The notes: generated by a model from the sequence alone, not told the origin. A stretch of DNA of 64,000 nucleotides from Sinorhizobium sp. B11 (GCA_039725955.1 CP091033.1:1860001-1924000); one strand, 5' to 3'; numbered from the stretch's first letter, positions 1-9,808 are shown. A program made the numbers and translations.

Positions 1-2316
1 GAGAAGGATCAGGTCGGGCGCGCGCGCGCTTTCCGACACCCAGTCCTTGAGCGCTGAGAGGCTCTCAAAGCCGACAGGTTCATATCCGAGCGCGGCAATC
101 TTTTCCTCGTACATCAGACGCAGATTGTGATCGCGCTGGCCAAGCAGAACCATTTCGCCATTGCCAAGCGGAACCGTCCTCTCATTGAAAAATTGTTCCA
201 AAGGAACGGGTGCTGCAGCGCTCACCGGGAAATAAAGATTGAAGGTCGTGCCTTCGCCCTGCCGACTTTCCACGTCGATCCTGCCGTCCATCGCAGTGAC
301 AAGGCCGTGAACAGCGGCCAGACCGAGGCCGGTTCCGCCTCGATTCACACGGGTCGTGAAGAAAGGCTCGAAGATGTACGGGAAAAGGCCGGGTGCGATA
401 CCGGTTCCATTGTCTGTCAAGCCGACAAGGACATAGCGCCCGGCCGTAATATTGCCATGCGAAAGGGCAATGTCGGTAGAAAACTCTGCCATCTGCGCCG
501 AAATTTGAATTCTTCCATTTTCGCCCGTCGCCTGCGCGGCGTTCGTGCAGAGGTTCATGATGACCTGCTGAAGCTCGATCGGATTGCCGGCGACCGCCGG
601 CATGTTCGGCGCGATAGTGCTCGATAGCTGGATAGTGTCCGGAATCGACATTTTCACGAGCGGCACGATGTCGTCGATGGCCTCCTTGACGTCGAAGGGC
701 CTGCTTACCCGCTCGCGCTTCCGGCTGAAAGTGAGAATTTGATCGACGACGTGCTTCGCGCGCAGGCCGCTCGAGACAATCTCCTGAATATATTGGCGCG
801 TGCGTGATGGTGCCTGGTTGAGCTCGAGCGCCATTTCCCCATAACCCATTATTGCGCTAAGCGCGTTGTTGAATTCGTGAGCAATGCCGCCGGCGAGCGT
901 GCCGACTGCTTCCAACCTTTGCGCATGCTCAAGGCGTCCCTCCAGCTCCTGCCTTTCCTTGCGCTCGCGCTTTCCCCTCAAGCTATGTGAGAGTGCGACG
1001 ATTGCTTGCCCGAGCAATCTTATTTCGTCGCTACCCGGTTTCTTGCGAATTTCGGCATGTTCGAGGAAGAGCAATCCGACTTTTCCGGCGTCTATGCTCG
1101 TCGCAACGACTGAACCGGCACTCAGCGAACCTTCGGGAAGTGCCTGCATCTCCGAGCGCTGCAGATTTTGGTAAAAGAAGCGATCCCAGTGAAGCTTCTC
1201 CGCCATGGTCGAAGCCGATATCTGGTCCGAAAATCGGGCGGTAAGGCCGGCCAAGGTCGGCGCCTCCACATTTCCGAAACTCTCAACAACCGATCGAGAA
1301 CTCGTGTCGACGACGACGAAAGCATATCGGCTTGCATCAAAAAACTCCGCCACGATGACAAGCGAGTCCATGACAGCATTCGCGACCGAGTCGAAATCAT
1401 CGCTGAAACGCTGCTTGATATCCGCTATCAGATTTTCGAGATCGAGTTGCTGGGTCAAACGATTGGTCTGACTGCGCAATCGGTACACGAGGATCGCGAC
1501 GTAAATGCACAGCAGAACGGAGATCGAGCCCAGCAAGATCCTGCTCCAGGCCGAGCGAACGCTGATGACGCCGAAGGCATCGAGATAATGCTTCTGCAGG
1601 AGTTGCGCCTCGACGGGCGTTTGTGATGCCTGGATCGAGGCGATCGTGCCATCGACCGCCGGCAGCGTCGCGAGGATCATGCGGGCATGGGCGACATAGG
1701 TTCTGACTTCGGCGACGTTTGCGGCATCGGAGCGAAGTATGGCGCCAAGTTGGTCCTGGATCGAACGAGCCAGCCGCTCGCCGGGATCGGCTTCAAAGCG
1801 CATCATCATATTGCCGAGATCGTTCGACCGCCCCAGCGCCTGTTGGATTGCCGGATCAGTGCTGGCATGCAGTTCGCTGAGCAACTGGTTTGCTATCGTA
1901 AGAGAGTTCTGCAGGATCGCGTTGTCCGTTTTGAAACGCTCGACCAATGCCTCGTCCCGGTCGATCGACTGGGCGAGCGCAGTCAGTTCCCGATCGAGGT
2001 CGGAGACGTTCTCGACACCGCTTTCCGGGAACGTCGCCCTCAGCCTGCTGAGCGCAGCATGAAGGTTGACGATCGATTCGACCAACGGATCATAATTCCT
2101 GAGCAGCCCTGCTCTTGCCCGCAGCACGTCGCGCTGCAACGAAGCATGATTGACATCGATAGCCCTCAATGCCGTCAGTATCGCCTCGTGCGTGTCTCGT
2201 GACGGCACGCGTCCGATTGCCAGCAGAGCGAAGCAGAATGCACCGATGACGAGTACGGCGATACGCCATAATTCAATCGTTGCTCGACGCTGGGGCCGGC
2301 TGGAGCTTGTGTCCAT
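1..2316 (-). CDS. VirA-like hybrid sensor histidine kinase (3' end outside window)
   Basis: Membrane sensor kinase that should phosphorylate the VirG-like regulator at 3316-4038. About 772 residues are visible from the ATG at 2316. Membrane helix 1 lies at about residues 17-35, then a long helical periplasmic region (about 40-255), membrane helix 2 at about 258-278, and a GAF-like cytoplasmic stretch. The phospho-acceptor His480 sits in GGIAHEFNNALSAIMGYGE, close to the VirA H-box. A HATPase domain follows (NLCTNAA, DNGTGIAPG, GTGLGLA), and then the start of a C-terminal receiver that runs off the window. The helical sensor resembles the DAHL domain of VirA-like kinases; that assignment is from memory of the family. 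The start overlaps the end of the peroxidase gene by 44 nt, so the genes are probably co-transcribed. The signal sensed is unknown. Confidence 0.85.
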   Translation of the reverse strand, partial: MDTSSSRPQRRATIELWRIAVLVIGAFCFALLAIGRVPSRDTHEAILTALRAIDVNHASLQRDVLRARAGLLRNYDPLVESIVNLHAALSRLRATFPESGVENVSDLDRELTALAQSIDRDEALVERFKTDNAILQNSLTIANQLLSELHASTDPAIQQALGRSNDLGNMMMRFEADPGERLARSIQDQLGAILRSDAANVAEVRTYVAHARMILATLPAVDGTIASIQASQTPVEAQLLQKHYLDAFGVISVRSAWSRILLGSISVLLCIYVAILVYRLRSQTNRLTQQLDLENLIADIKQRFSDDFDSVANAVMDSLVIVAEFFDASRYAFVVVDTSSRSVVESFGNVEAPTLAGLTARFSDQISASTMAEKLHWDRFFYQNLQRSEMQALPEGSLSAGSVVATSIDAGKVGLLFLEHAEIRKKPGSDEIRLLGQAIVALSHSLRGKRERKERQELEGRLEHAQRLEAVGTLAGGIAHEFNNALSAIMGYGEMALELNQAPSRTRQYIQEIVSSGLRAKHVVDQILTFSRKRERVSRPFDVKEAIDDIVPLVKMSIPDTIQLSSTIAPNMPAVAGNPIELQQVIMNLCTNAAQATGENGRIQISAQMAEFSTDIALSHGNITAGRYVLVGLTDNGTGIAPGLFPYIFEPFFTTRVNRGGTGLGLAAVHGLVTAMDGRIDVESRQGEGTTFNLYFPVSAAAPVPLEQFFNERTVPLGNGEMVLLGQRDHNLRLMYEEKIAALGYEPVGFESLSALKDWVSESARAPDLILL

Positions 2317-3319
2317 TGTACTCGCCCGTAAGAGTGTTCAGGAACGCCACCAGGGACTCCACATCGCGCTGACTGAGCGTGCGCCCAAGCTGGCTGCGAG
2401 CCATGATTTCGACTGCATCCGACAGTGAAGAGACGCTGCCATTATGGAAATAGGGTGCCGTAACGGCAACGTTGCGCAGGCTGGGGACACGGAACACGCC
2501 TTTATCTGCATCAACGCCAGTCAGTGTGTAGCGCCCGAGATCTCCATCGTTGTCGGGATCAATTGAAGGCGGAGGAGCAAAGATCCCAAACTTCTGAAAC
2601 ATGTTTCCACCGACGTTCGACCCCTGGTGGCAGGATGCGCAACCAAGGTCCTTGAAGAGACGGTATCCTTCCAGCTCCTTCTCCGACAGAGCGTCGAGAT
2701 CACCGGCAAGGTATCTGTCAAACGGCGCGTTGGGCGTTGTCAAGGACCGCTGAAAGGTCGCGATGGCATCAAGCAGGTCCTCGCGCTGCACCGGACGGCC
2801 ATAAAGGCTCTGAAAGCTGGCCGAATATGCCGGATTCTGGCGTAGCCGCGCGAGCAGATCCGGCCACGTCGCGGCCATGAGGTTGTCGTCGAGCAATATT
2901 CGTTCGTTCTGATCCTCGAGCGACGTGAAATCTCCTCTCCAGCCGAGCCGATAGTTATTGCCGACGTTGAAAATCGTCGGCGCGTTAAACCGGTGAACGC
3001 GACCCTTGTAGCCGACCGTTCGCCTGACGTTGACGGTTCCGCCGGCGGTCAGGTCGTGGCAACTCACGCAGGCAAGCTTGTTCATGCCCGACAAGATAGG
3101 GTCAGAAAACAGCAATCCGCCAAGTGCAACCTTCTCGGCATCAAGCCCTTCAGGCACAGTCAGTGGGGCAAGCGGCTCACGGGGATTGGGATTGCGATCG
3201 ATCGCGTGAACCGCTTCAACGCCAAAGGAAAGACCCATGGCAATCACCGCAAGAACAGCCTGACGGTTTCGCCAGGTCGCCCACATGCGGAACCTGGCGC
3301 CCCGTCGAGAACCGATCAC
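2273..3319 (-). CDS. di-haem cytochrome c peroxidase / MauG-family protein
   Basis: Periplasmic peroxidase of the bacterial di-haem CCP/MauG family, reducing hydrogen peroxide or oxidising a protein partner. 348 residues with an N-terminal signal peptide (hydrophobic about 20-37, ending near AVHA). Two c-type haem sites are visible: CVSCH at 84-88 and CASCH at 227-231. The segment between them and the C-terminal FRVPSLRNVAVTAPYFHNG are typical of the family. The start is a GTG overlapping the stop of the upstream VirG-like gene (GTGA), which indicates translational coupling; an internal ATG at 3286 is possible. Its place between a response regulator and a kinase gene suggests a link to signalling or to oxidation of the inducer. 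True CCP and MauG-like function cannot be separated here. Confidence 0.85.
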   Translation of the reverse strand: MIGSRRGARFRMWATWRNRQAVLAVIAMGLSFGVEAVHAIDRNPNPREPLAPLTVPEGLDAEKVALGGLLFSDPILSGMNKLACVSCHDLTAGGTVNVRRTVGYKGRVHRFNAPTIFNVGNNYRLGWRGDFTSLEDQNERILLDDNLMAATWPDLLARLRQNPAYSASFQSLYGRPVQREDLLDAIATFQRSLTTPNAPFDRYLAGDLDALSEKELEGYRLFKDLGCASCHQGSNVGGNMFQKFGIFAPPPSIDPDNDGDLGRYTLTGVDADKGVFRVPSLRNVAVTAPYFHNGSVSSLSDAVEIMARSQLGRTLSQRDVESLVAFLNTLTGEYNGHKLQPAPASSND

Positions 3320-4038
3320 TTGGCTCGCCTGCGCGCTTCAACAACAACGTCGGCATCGAATATGTAGCCGGCGCCGCGCTCGGTACGTATCAACTTCGGC
3401 GCCGAGGCGTCGGCTTCCAGCTTGCGTCTGAGCCGCAGGATGAGCACGTCGATACTGCGATCGAAAATCTCCTCGTCATGCACCCTGCTTGCCGACAGAA
3501 GCTGCTCGCGCGACAGCACCTGGCGGGGCATATCGAGGAACGCCGTGAGCAGATTGAATTCACCGGCGGTCAGCTTGACCTCGCTTTCTTCGTTCGAGAT
3601 CAATTGCCGTCTTTTGACGTTCAGGATCCACTTGTCGAAGTAATAGATCTTGCGATCCTTGCGATCACTCGCGACCGGGTGAACGCGCAATGCTGCTCTT
3701 ACACGGGCCAGAAATTCCCGAAGGCCGAAAGGTTTGGTGATGTAATCGCAGGCGCCGAGCTCCAGCCCGACCACCTTGTCGGTTTCGTCGAGCCGGTCTC
3801 CGCTGATAATGATGATCGGCGCGTCCGACTTGCCCGATAATGTCCGAACGATTTCCAGCCCATCCTCGTGGCCGAGGTTGAGATCGACAATAACGAGATC
3901 CACCGGTTCGGCTTGCAGCACCTGGCCGAGCTGATGACTGTCCTTCACGCCGGTGACACGAAAGGCGTGTTGCGAGAAATAGTCTATCAGAAGGCCACGA
4001 AGCTTACTGTCATCATCGACGACCAGAATGTGTTTCAC
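3316..4038 (-). CDS. VirG/OmpR-family response regulator
   Basis: DNA-binding response regulator, the likely partner of the VirA-like kinase encoded two genes downstream. An N-terminal receiver has the acidic DDD at residues 8-10, phospho-acceptor Asp52 in VDLNLGHEDG and a conserved ITKPF lysine. The C-terminal OmpR/PhoB winged helix includes LTAGEFNLLTAFL and LRLRRKLE, ending in RTERGAGYIFDA. A GTG at 4038 is preferred as start because a GGGGG ribosome binding site lies just upstream; an in-frame ATG at 4059 would add seven residues. It is the first gene of the regulator-peroxidase-kinase unit. The 341-nt upstream gap is where its promoter must lie. Confidence 0.9.
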   Translation of the reverse strand: MKHILVVDDDSKLRGLLIDYFSQHAFRVTGVKDSHQLGQVLQAEPVDLVIVDLNLGHEDGLEIVRTLSGKSDAPIIIISGDRLDETDKVVGLELGACDYITKPFGLREFLARVRAALRVHPVASDRKDRKIYYFDKWILNVKRRQLISNEESEVKLTAGEFNLLTAFLDMPRQVLSREQLLSASRVHDEEIFDRSIDVLILRLRRKLEADASAPKLIRTERGAGYIFDADVVVEARRRAK

Positions 4039-4400
4039 GTTGTAACCCCCAGACACCACTCGAATGAATTCGGCCTAGCTTCGCGTATTGCTGCACGAGA
4101 TTTCAAATGCATTACAGCCGGCGCGGCTTTGTTACAATTGAAACGCTGGCTGTCGACAAGCGCCAGTGAGACTCAATTTGCACCGCCTTGACGCCAAAAC
4201 CTGGAGCATCCGACGGAATCGCGGTCAACAGTGGCTCTCCATTTCCTCACAGGCGCAAGCAAAATCAGGCCGGAATTGGCGCCAAAGCGAACTCTTCCTG
4301 GCGTGGCCGGCTGAACGTCCAAGAATTGTGGCCCGAGCTATCGGCCCCCGGCAATTCCGATCGGCAGCGCCGCCGACGGAATTGCCGGTCCCATGACCCT
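4039..4400. other. intergenic region upstream of the VirG-like operon
   Basis: No convincing gene; the open frames here lack ribosome binding sites or family features. It contains the promoter of the minus-strand regulator-peroxidase-kinase unit and the 3' side of the GMC oxidoreductase gene. I saw no clear vir-box or terminator. Confidence 0.5.
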
Positions 4401-6002
4401 TCAGAGCCGGGTTTCGAAGGCGGTCGGGGTCGCGACGCTGCCTGATATTTCCTTCAGCAATATCTGCGCAGCCCGCTCACCGACGACGACACAGGGTGCC
4501 ATTGTGTTTCCCGTCGGAATCCGAGGGAATATCGATCCGTCGGCGATCATAAGATTGTCGATGCCGTAGACTTTGAGCTTTGCATCCACGACGGACCATT
4601 CGTCCCGCCCCATCTTGGCCGTGCAGGTCTGGTGCCAAAAGGGAACGGCGCTCTGCCTTATGAATAGGTCGAGGTCGTTCTTGTAGGCGCTCCCGGGAAA
4701 GGCCTCACATTTTGTCAGCTCCTTCAAGTGCGCCTGGGCACCGATTTCCCGGCTGAGTTCGACCGCTGCCCGTGCAGTCGCCAGGTCTCGCGGATCCGAC
4801 AAAGCGTTGAGTTGCAGCACGACGTCATCGCGTGGATCGGCGCTGCGTAGTCTGACCCTGCCTCGGCTGCGAGGCTGCGCCAATCCTGCGACCAGTGACC
4901 AGGCATTTTGGGGAACGGAATGCTGTTTTACAAGTTCGGGGCTGCAGACCGGGAATTCGCCCTGGCACATCAGCACATCCGGCGAAGCGCTGTCGGAATG
5001 AACCGATGTGTAGATTGTCGCTTCGCTGCCATTGCCCCGTGCCGGCTGCGGCTCGTGATACTCAAATATGCTCGGGAAACAAAGGTGATCCTGCAGGTTC
5101 TCGCCGACTCCGGGAAGATGCTGAACGATCGGAATTCCGAGCCGCTTCAGTTCGATCTCGTTGCCGATGCCGGATTGCATCAAAATGCGCGGTGTGTTGA
5201 TCGATCCGGTGGACAGCACGATCTGCTGCGAGGCAGCGAAGCGTTGCGGTACGCCGTCGAGCAGAACATCGACGCCGACTGCCCGTCCGGATTCTGTGAC
5301 GACGCGCTGCACGACTGCGCCGGTGACCAAGGTCAGATTGTCGCGACCGAACACCGGACGCAGATAGGAATCGAAGATGGTTACCCGCTCCAGCCCATCG
5401 GCTCGCACGTCCGAGATGGCACAACCGCTCTTCGCCTCCATCATGTAGCCGTTGGGATTTCGGAATTCGGGGATCCCGACAGACTTTGCGGCAGCTACCA
5501 AGGCTGGCGCAATCGGATGAGGTCGCGCCGGCTGAAAAACCGCGACGGGACCGCCTTTCCCACGCGCCATGTCCGGGCTGCCGCGGTAATCCTCGATCGT
5601 GCCGTAAAGCTTCAAAATCGCTTCGTAACCCCATCCGGCATCCCCCGTTTCGCTAGCGAAGAAATCCCAGTCGTGGCGATGACCTCGCGCCCAGATCATC
5701 GCATTGATGCTGGAGCTGCCACCCACGACCTTGCCCATCGACATCAGCAGCGATCTACCGCCCAGACCCGCCTGCGGTTCGGAATGGAACGCCCAATCGT
5801 GAGGGCCGCCGATATTTTCGGGCCATCGCGTGGCGGTTTCGATCGTGTCTGAATAAGTTATCCATCCGCATTCAAGCAGTAGGACGTTGAGATCTGGATT
5901 GTCGGACAGACGACGAGCAACGATCGAACCAGATGTCCCGGAACCACAAACGATGACATCGAAGGAATTGGCCAGCGTTTTCGGGATAGATGCGTCAGGC
6001 AT
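4401..6002 (-). CDS. GMC-family FAD-dependent oxidoreductase
   Basis: FAD-dependent alcohol or choline-type dehydrogenase/oxidase of the glucose-methanol-choline family, 533 residues. The N-terminal dinucleotide fold is DVIVCGSGTSGSIVARRLS. The first GMC signature region is GKVVGGSSSINAMIWARG and the second is STGSINTPRILMQSGIG. The C-terminal catalytic part carries HQTCTAKMG and later GNTMAPCVVVGERAA. The ATG at 6002 is chosen over the upstream in-frame ATG at 6035 because GGAGAC lies eight nt before it. There is no signal peptide, so it is probably cytoplasmic. Substrate cannot be told from sequence. It stands alone between the VirG-like operon and the GT29-like gene, all on the minus strand. 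Confidence 0.88.
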   Translation of the reverse strand: MPDASIPKTLANSFDVIVCGSGTSGSIVARRLSDNPDLNVLLLECGWITYSDTIETATRWPENIGGPHDWAFHSEPQAGLGGRSLLMSMGKVVGGSSSINAMIWARGHRHDWDFFASETGDAGWGYEAILKLYGTIEDYRGSPDMARGKGGPVAVFQPARPHPIAPALVAAAKSVGIPEFRNPNGYMMEAKSGCAISDVRADGLERVTIFDSYLRPVFGRDNLTLVTGAVVQRVVTESGRAVGVDVLLDGVPQRFAASQQIVLSTGSINTPRILMQSGIGNEIELKRLGIPIVQHLPGVGENLQDHLCFPSIFEYHEPQPARGNGSEATIYTSVHSDSASPDVLMCQGEFPVCSPELVKQHSVPQNAWSLVAGLAQPRSRGRVRLRSADPRDDVVLQLNALSDPRDLATARAAVELSREIGAQAHLKELTKCEAFPGSAYKNDLDLFIRQSAVPFWHQTCTAKMGRDEWSVVDAKLKVYGIDNLMIADGSIFPRIPTGNTMAPCVVVGERAAQILLKEISGSVATPTAFETRL

Positions 6003-6172
6003 TGTGTGTTGTCTCCGTGGAAATGGCATTTGCACCCGGCACCATGGAGGCTCCCCGCGTGAATTTTGCGCTGGTTACCTCTCGGCGCCGGTGACGGATA
6101 TTGCGAAACCAGGTGTCTGCCCGGTTATCGATCAGGGGATTGCGGTTACATCTGCAAGGGTATGATTGCCGG

Positions 6173-6772
6173 CTAAAGCCTGCGCAGCTTGCCCAACGTC
6201 ACGTAGTCATCGACGAGCCGCCGTTCGGCGGCGAATGGGTGATATTCCCATCCTTCATGTCCAAATCCGACAATGGTAACCGTTGCATTGGGATATCTGT
6301 CCAGCACGCTGGCGATCACGATGATGCCGCTGCTTGGGACGACATAGGGCGCCGGGTGGTAGGACTGCAGCACGTCATCGACCCAATCGTGCGTTCGTTC
6401 GTCGATGACGAAGCAGCGCTTGCCGCTTTCCAGGCAGAACGCATTGAATGCCTGCGTGCCATCGTCGCAGAAATCGTCTAGTTCCGGGTGAAGCACCGCA
6501 ATGAGGGGTTTCATCGCGGCAAATTTCCTGGGATCACGTACACACCAGATCTCCTCCGCTTGAGCGACAGCTGGATGTGATCGCCAGACGTCTGAGCCCA
6601 GCATCGATTTGGCTGGTCGACCGGTGTTGCAAACCGCAACGACGTCGGTGCGTAGGCCACTGGCGCCACTGGAACGGCAATCATTGAACCGGACAACCAG
6701 GTCCGCGGACTCGATAATCGGCGCGTAGCGGCAATCTACGGCGCCATTTCCTACGATCATAATGCGGGTCAT
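6173..6772 (-). CDS. sialyltransferase-fold (GT29-like) protein
   Basis: 199 residues resembling the minimal core of glycosyltransferase family 29. IVGNGAVDCRYAPIIESAD followed by LVVRFNDC matches the layout of sialylmotif L. PSSGIIVIASVLDRYP matches sialylmotif S. HEGWEYHPFAAERRLV resembles the His/Glu sialylmotif VS. Bacterial proteins of this size are often annotated as urease operon accessory proteins, but no urease genes lie nearby. There is no signal peptide. If active it would transfer a sugar from a nucleotide sugar, perhaps to a surface glycan. Family placement is by motif order only; donor and acceptor are unknown. Confidence 0.6.
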   Translation of the reverse strand: MTRIMIVGNGAVDCRYAPIIESADLVVRFNDCRSSGASGLRTDVVAVCNTGRPAKSMLGSDVWRSHPAVAQAEEIWCVRDPRKFAAMKPLIAVLHPELDDFCDDGTQAFNAFCLESGKRCFVIDERTHDWVDDVLQSYHPAPYVVPSSGIIVIASVLDRYPNATVTIVGFGHEGWEYHPFAAERRLVDDYVTLGKLRRL

Positions 6773-7133
6773 CTAAAATTCCTCGATTGGATGGCTCCGT
6801 CCGCGAAGAGGCCGCAGCCCAATGAGGCAGCAGATCGTCGGGGCGGAGCGGGCAATGGACGGCTAACCGGTCCGTGCCGGCCTCCTGGAGAGGTCGCAAA
6901 GCTTGGTTCGGGTCATGAACGCTTCATTGCAAAATCAGAGGAAATCATTGTGTTCGTAACATCGCCGTGAGCAGACCCGGAGCACGGAAATCAATTATTA
7001 CGATCGTAAGACGATTGGCCTGAGAAGAAGCGTCCCTGCCCTATTCAGTTCGCTTGTCCGGAGATAGTCTGCGAGTCGGCTCCAACGCGGATCCACCCCG
7101 GAGCCGCCCCATCGCAACGAGACTGTTCGCTAG
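6773..7133. other. intergenic region upstream of the symporter
   Basis: 361 nt between the minus-strand GT29-like gene and the plus-strand symporter unit. No gene is supported. It holds the 12-bp palindrome at 6998-7009 and should contain both divergent promoters. Confidence 0.5.
6998..7009. promoter_or_regulatory. perfect palindrome TTACGATCGTAA
   Basis: A perfect 12-bp palindrome in the divergent intergenic region, about 125 nt upstream of the small frame at 7134. It could be an operator for a dimeric regulator of the symporter or of the GT29-like gene. The regulator is unknown. Confidence 0.35.
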
Positions 7134-7295
7134 ATGCCCGCCTCTCTTCGAAGCCCAGTTGGTTTTTCACGGCGACGGAAAAGACGTGGTGACATCCGCA
7201 CAGACCGCTCGGCCTTGGAGATCACGTCCCTGCCTCCACTCTGGATTGCCACAGTCGTTGCCCTGGTAATCGACCGGAAGGAGTGCTCGTTGTGA
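7134..7295 (+). CDS. small ORF overlapping the symporter start (possible DUF3311-like remnant)
   Basis: 53-residue frame whose TGA stop overlaps the GTG start of the symporter (GTGA, 7292-7295), the overlap expected of coupled genes. The first half is Arg-rich and not family-like. The end, SLPPLWIATVVALVIDRKE, is one hydrophobic segment in the position where DUF3311 proteins carry their second helix. Small DUF3311 proteins commonly precede sodium:solute symporters, so this may be a decayed partner. No clear ribosome binding site precedes the ATG. Could be chance. Confidence 0.35.
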   Translation: MPASLRSPVGFSRRRKRRGDIRTDRSALEITSLPPLWIATVVALVIDRKECSL

Positions 7296-8762
7296 ACAGT
7301 GCCTTGTGGCTGATTTGCGCAGTCGTAGCGGCGATTTTGATCCTGGCTGCTTGGGGCCGCAATCATCGCCGCGTCAGTCTCGAGCAGTGGGCGCTGGGCG
7401 GGCGGCGATTTGGGCCCGTCCTGGTCTTCCTGCTGATGGCGGGGGAAATCTACACCACCTTTACATTCCTTGGTGCAAGTGGATTTGCCTATGGCAAGGG
7501 CGGCACAGTATTTTACATCCTGACTTACACCTGCCTGGCTTTTGTCACATCCTACTGGCTGCTTCCGCCCATTTGGCGTTTTGCCAACGAGATGCGACTG
7601 GTCACGCAACCGGATTTCTTCGAGCAGAAATACGACAGCCCCGGTCTCGGTTTTCTGGTCACTGTCGTCGGCCTCGTGGCCCTCATTCCCTATCTCATCC
7701 TGCAACTCAAGGGCCTTGGTATCATCGCCGAAACCTTGTCCGGGGGCGAGATTTCGAAGTCCAGGGCAGTGATTTTAGGCGCGGCGGTGATGGCCCTGTA
7801 TGTCATCGCTTCAGGGATGCGCGGTTCTGCGTGGGCAGCGGCGGTCAAAGACGTAACGATCTGGATCATCTGTGCGTTTCTCGGGCTCTATCTTCCCTAT
7901 CACTATTATGGGGGGATTGGACCGATGTTCGATCAGATCGAGATGGCAAGGCCCGGCTTCTTGGCGCTTCCGAATACCGGCGAAACGATCGTTTGGTATT
8001 GCAGCACCGTCGCGCTTTCGGCCCTCGGCCTTTATATGTGGCCGCACACCTTCTCCTCGGTCTACACGTCCAGATCGGAGGGTGCATTTCGGCGGAACGC
8101 TGTGCTGATGCCGCTCTATTCGCTGGTTATGCTGTTTGCAATGCTCGTCGGTTTTGCGGCCGTCCTCAAGATCCCCGGATTGCAGGGCGACGAAATCGAC
8201 CTGGCGCTCTTGAAGCTGTCCATTGCCACATTTGATCCCTGGTTCGTCGGCGTGATCGGGGCCGCAGGCGTGCTTACGGCACTTGTGCCGGGTTCGACCA
8301 TCGTCATCGTCGGATCCACTCTGATCTCGACGAATATTCTGAGAAAGCTGGCACCTTCGATTTCTGACAGGCTGGTCACCGGTTTTACGAAGTGCTCGGT
8401 TCTGCTCATGACAGCCATTGCCGTACTTTTCACCTTGATGGGTGGAGAAAGCATCGTTGCCATCCTGATTATGGGTTACAGCATCGTGACCCAGCTCTTT
8501 CCGGCTCTTCTTGCGAGTCTGCTGCCGAAAAAACCCCTTCACGAAGGAGGGGGCAGCCGCGGGGATAATCGTCGGCGTCGGCACAGTCGGCATCGTCGTC
8601 ACGACTGGCTTGACGATCGCCAGCTTCTTTCCAAATGCTCCGGCGACGGTAAAGCAGATCAACACCGGTTTCATCGCACTGACTCTGAACGTGCTCGTCG
8701 CACTGCTGGTCAGCGTTGCGACTGCCCAACGACAAACGTCTTCGGCGCGCTTCAATCCATAG
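7292..8762 (+). pseudogene. sodium:solute symporter (SSS family), split by a single-base frameshift
   Basis: Sodium-coupled secondary transporter with the multi-helix SSS layout. The GTG at 7292 is preferred because AAGGAG lies eight nt upstream. One frame codes through ALLASLLPKKP, then at an A6 run (8528-8533) homology continues in the next frame as NPFTKEGAAAGIIVGVGTVG and two final helices to the stop at 8762. Removing one A restores a continuous protein of about 489 residues. As given, the ribosome would read on into an unrelated Arg-rich tail to 8929. Either a real disrupting mutation or a homopolymer sequencing error. Substrate unknown, plausibly an organic acid given the nearby dehydrogenases. 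Confidence 0.8.
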
Positions 8763-9056
8763 CTGCGAACATAGGAGTCTCGCGATGCGCTTCGGTGCAG
8801 TTTCCCCGAGGCTTCGCGTGTCTTCAATCACCTTGCGATTGCCTCCGCATTACCGGACAGAATTGGGCGATAGCACCATGTTCGCCAGAATCGCGGCCAG
8901 TATCACCTCGTGCTGTCAGGCTGATATAGACGTCGATTCAAGGTCCGTTGAGTCCGCCCGTACACATTTTGATACATATCGGCGCCTCCCTGAAATTATG
9001 CGGATACAATCGCCAGCAATCGTGGCTTCAGATCATCGGTCCGAAAGGAGTCCAAA

Positions 9057-9566
9057 TTGAAGTCCGCACTCCCTGGCATATTTGTCATTTCCGCACTTGC
9101 ATTTGGCGCCGTCGCTTCCTTTTGCGCGGCGACGCAGTCAGCTCCTGAAAATGCTTCTCCGATCTACGGGGTTACCATTCCGGAAGGCTACAGAGACTGG
9201 AAGTTCATAGCGCCGGCTCAGGAAGCGCCGCCGCTTGATGAACTGCGCTCGGTGCTTGGCAACGACATCGCGGTCGACGCCTATAAGAAGGGTACGCTGC
9301 CCTTTCCGGATGGTTCGATCCTGGTCAAGCTCGCCTACAAGCGCAAGCAGTCGACGGAGTTTGCGCCTGCGACCGTTCCGGGCGCTGCGACGACTGTGCA
9401 GGTCATGGTGAAGGACTCGAAGAAATACCCTGACAGTCATGGCTGGGGTTTCGGAAGGTTCGTAAACGGCAAGCCGGTCGATATTGCCCAGCACGAAACC
9501 TGTCTTTCCTGTCATGTCAGCAACGTCGAGAACCACGACTACGTCTTCACACGATATGCGCCTTGA
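9057..9566 (+). CDS. cytochrome P460-family c-type haem protein
   Basis: Exported mono-haem protein, 169 residues. A TTG start at 9057 is supported by AAAGGAG six nt upstream. Signal peptide at residues 1 to about 25 (hydrophobic GIFVISALAFGAVAS). The mature part has the P460 layout: YGVTIPEGYRDWKFIA near the start, GTLPFPDGSILVKLAYK in the middle, WGFGRF and the C-terminal haem motif CLSCH. Cytochrome P460 enzymes oxidise hydroxylamine, while many family members of this size have no known role. A 294-nt gap with no recognisable gene separates it from the broken symporter; it is probably independently transcribed. Confidence 0.8.
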   Translation: MKSALPGIFVISALAFGAVASFCAATQSAPENASPIYGVTIPEGYRDWKFIAPAQEAPPLDELRSVLGNDIAVDAYKKGTLPFPDGSILVKLAYKRKQSTEFAPATVPGAATTVQVMVKDSKKYPDSHGWGFGRFVNGKPVDIAQHETCLSCHVSNVENHDYVFTRYAP

Positions 9567-9808
9567 GCTTCCGGCCAGACAGGCGAAGCGACGCGGCGAT
9601 CGTCCCGCGTGATCATTGACACGGCCCGATACGACAGGATTGCGTCGGGCGAGGCGATCATCCCGTGACGGGACCGGTTCTTCAAAAGCGACGATTTGAT
9701 GTCATCACTCAGGTTGATTGACTAAGTCTGTAACGGTTTGGACGATTGCTGTAATAGCGCGGAAACGAGGTTCACCGATCCTGCCGATAGATATCAGCAG
9801 GAGGGCAT

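Noticed and set aside
7811..8827. 338-residue minus-strand open frame
   Set aside because: It is the antisense shadow of the symporter; His/Arg/Asp-rich with no domain.
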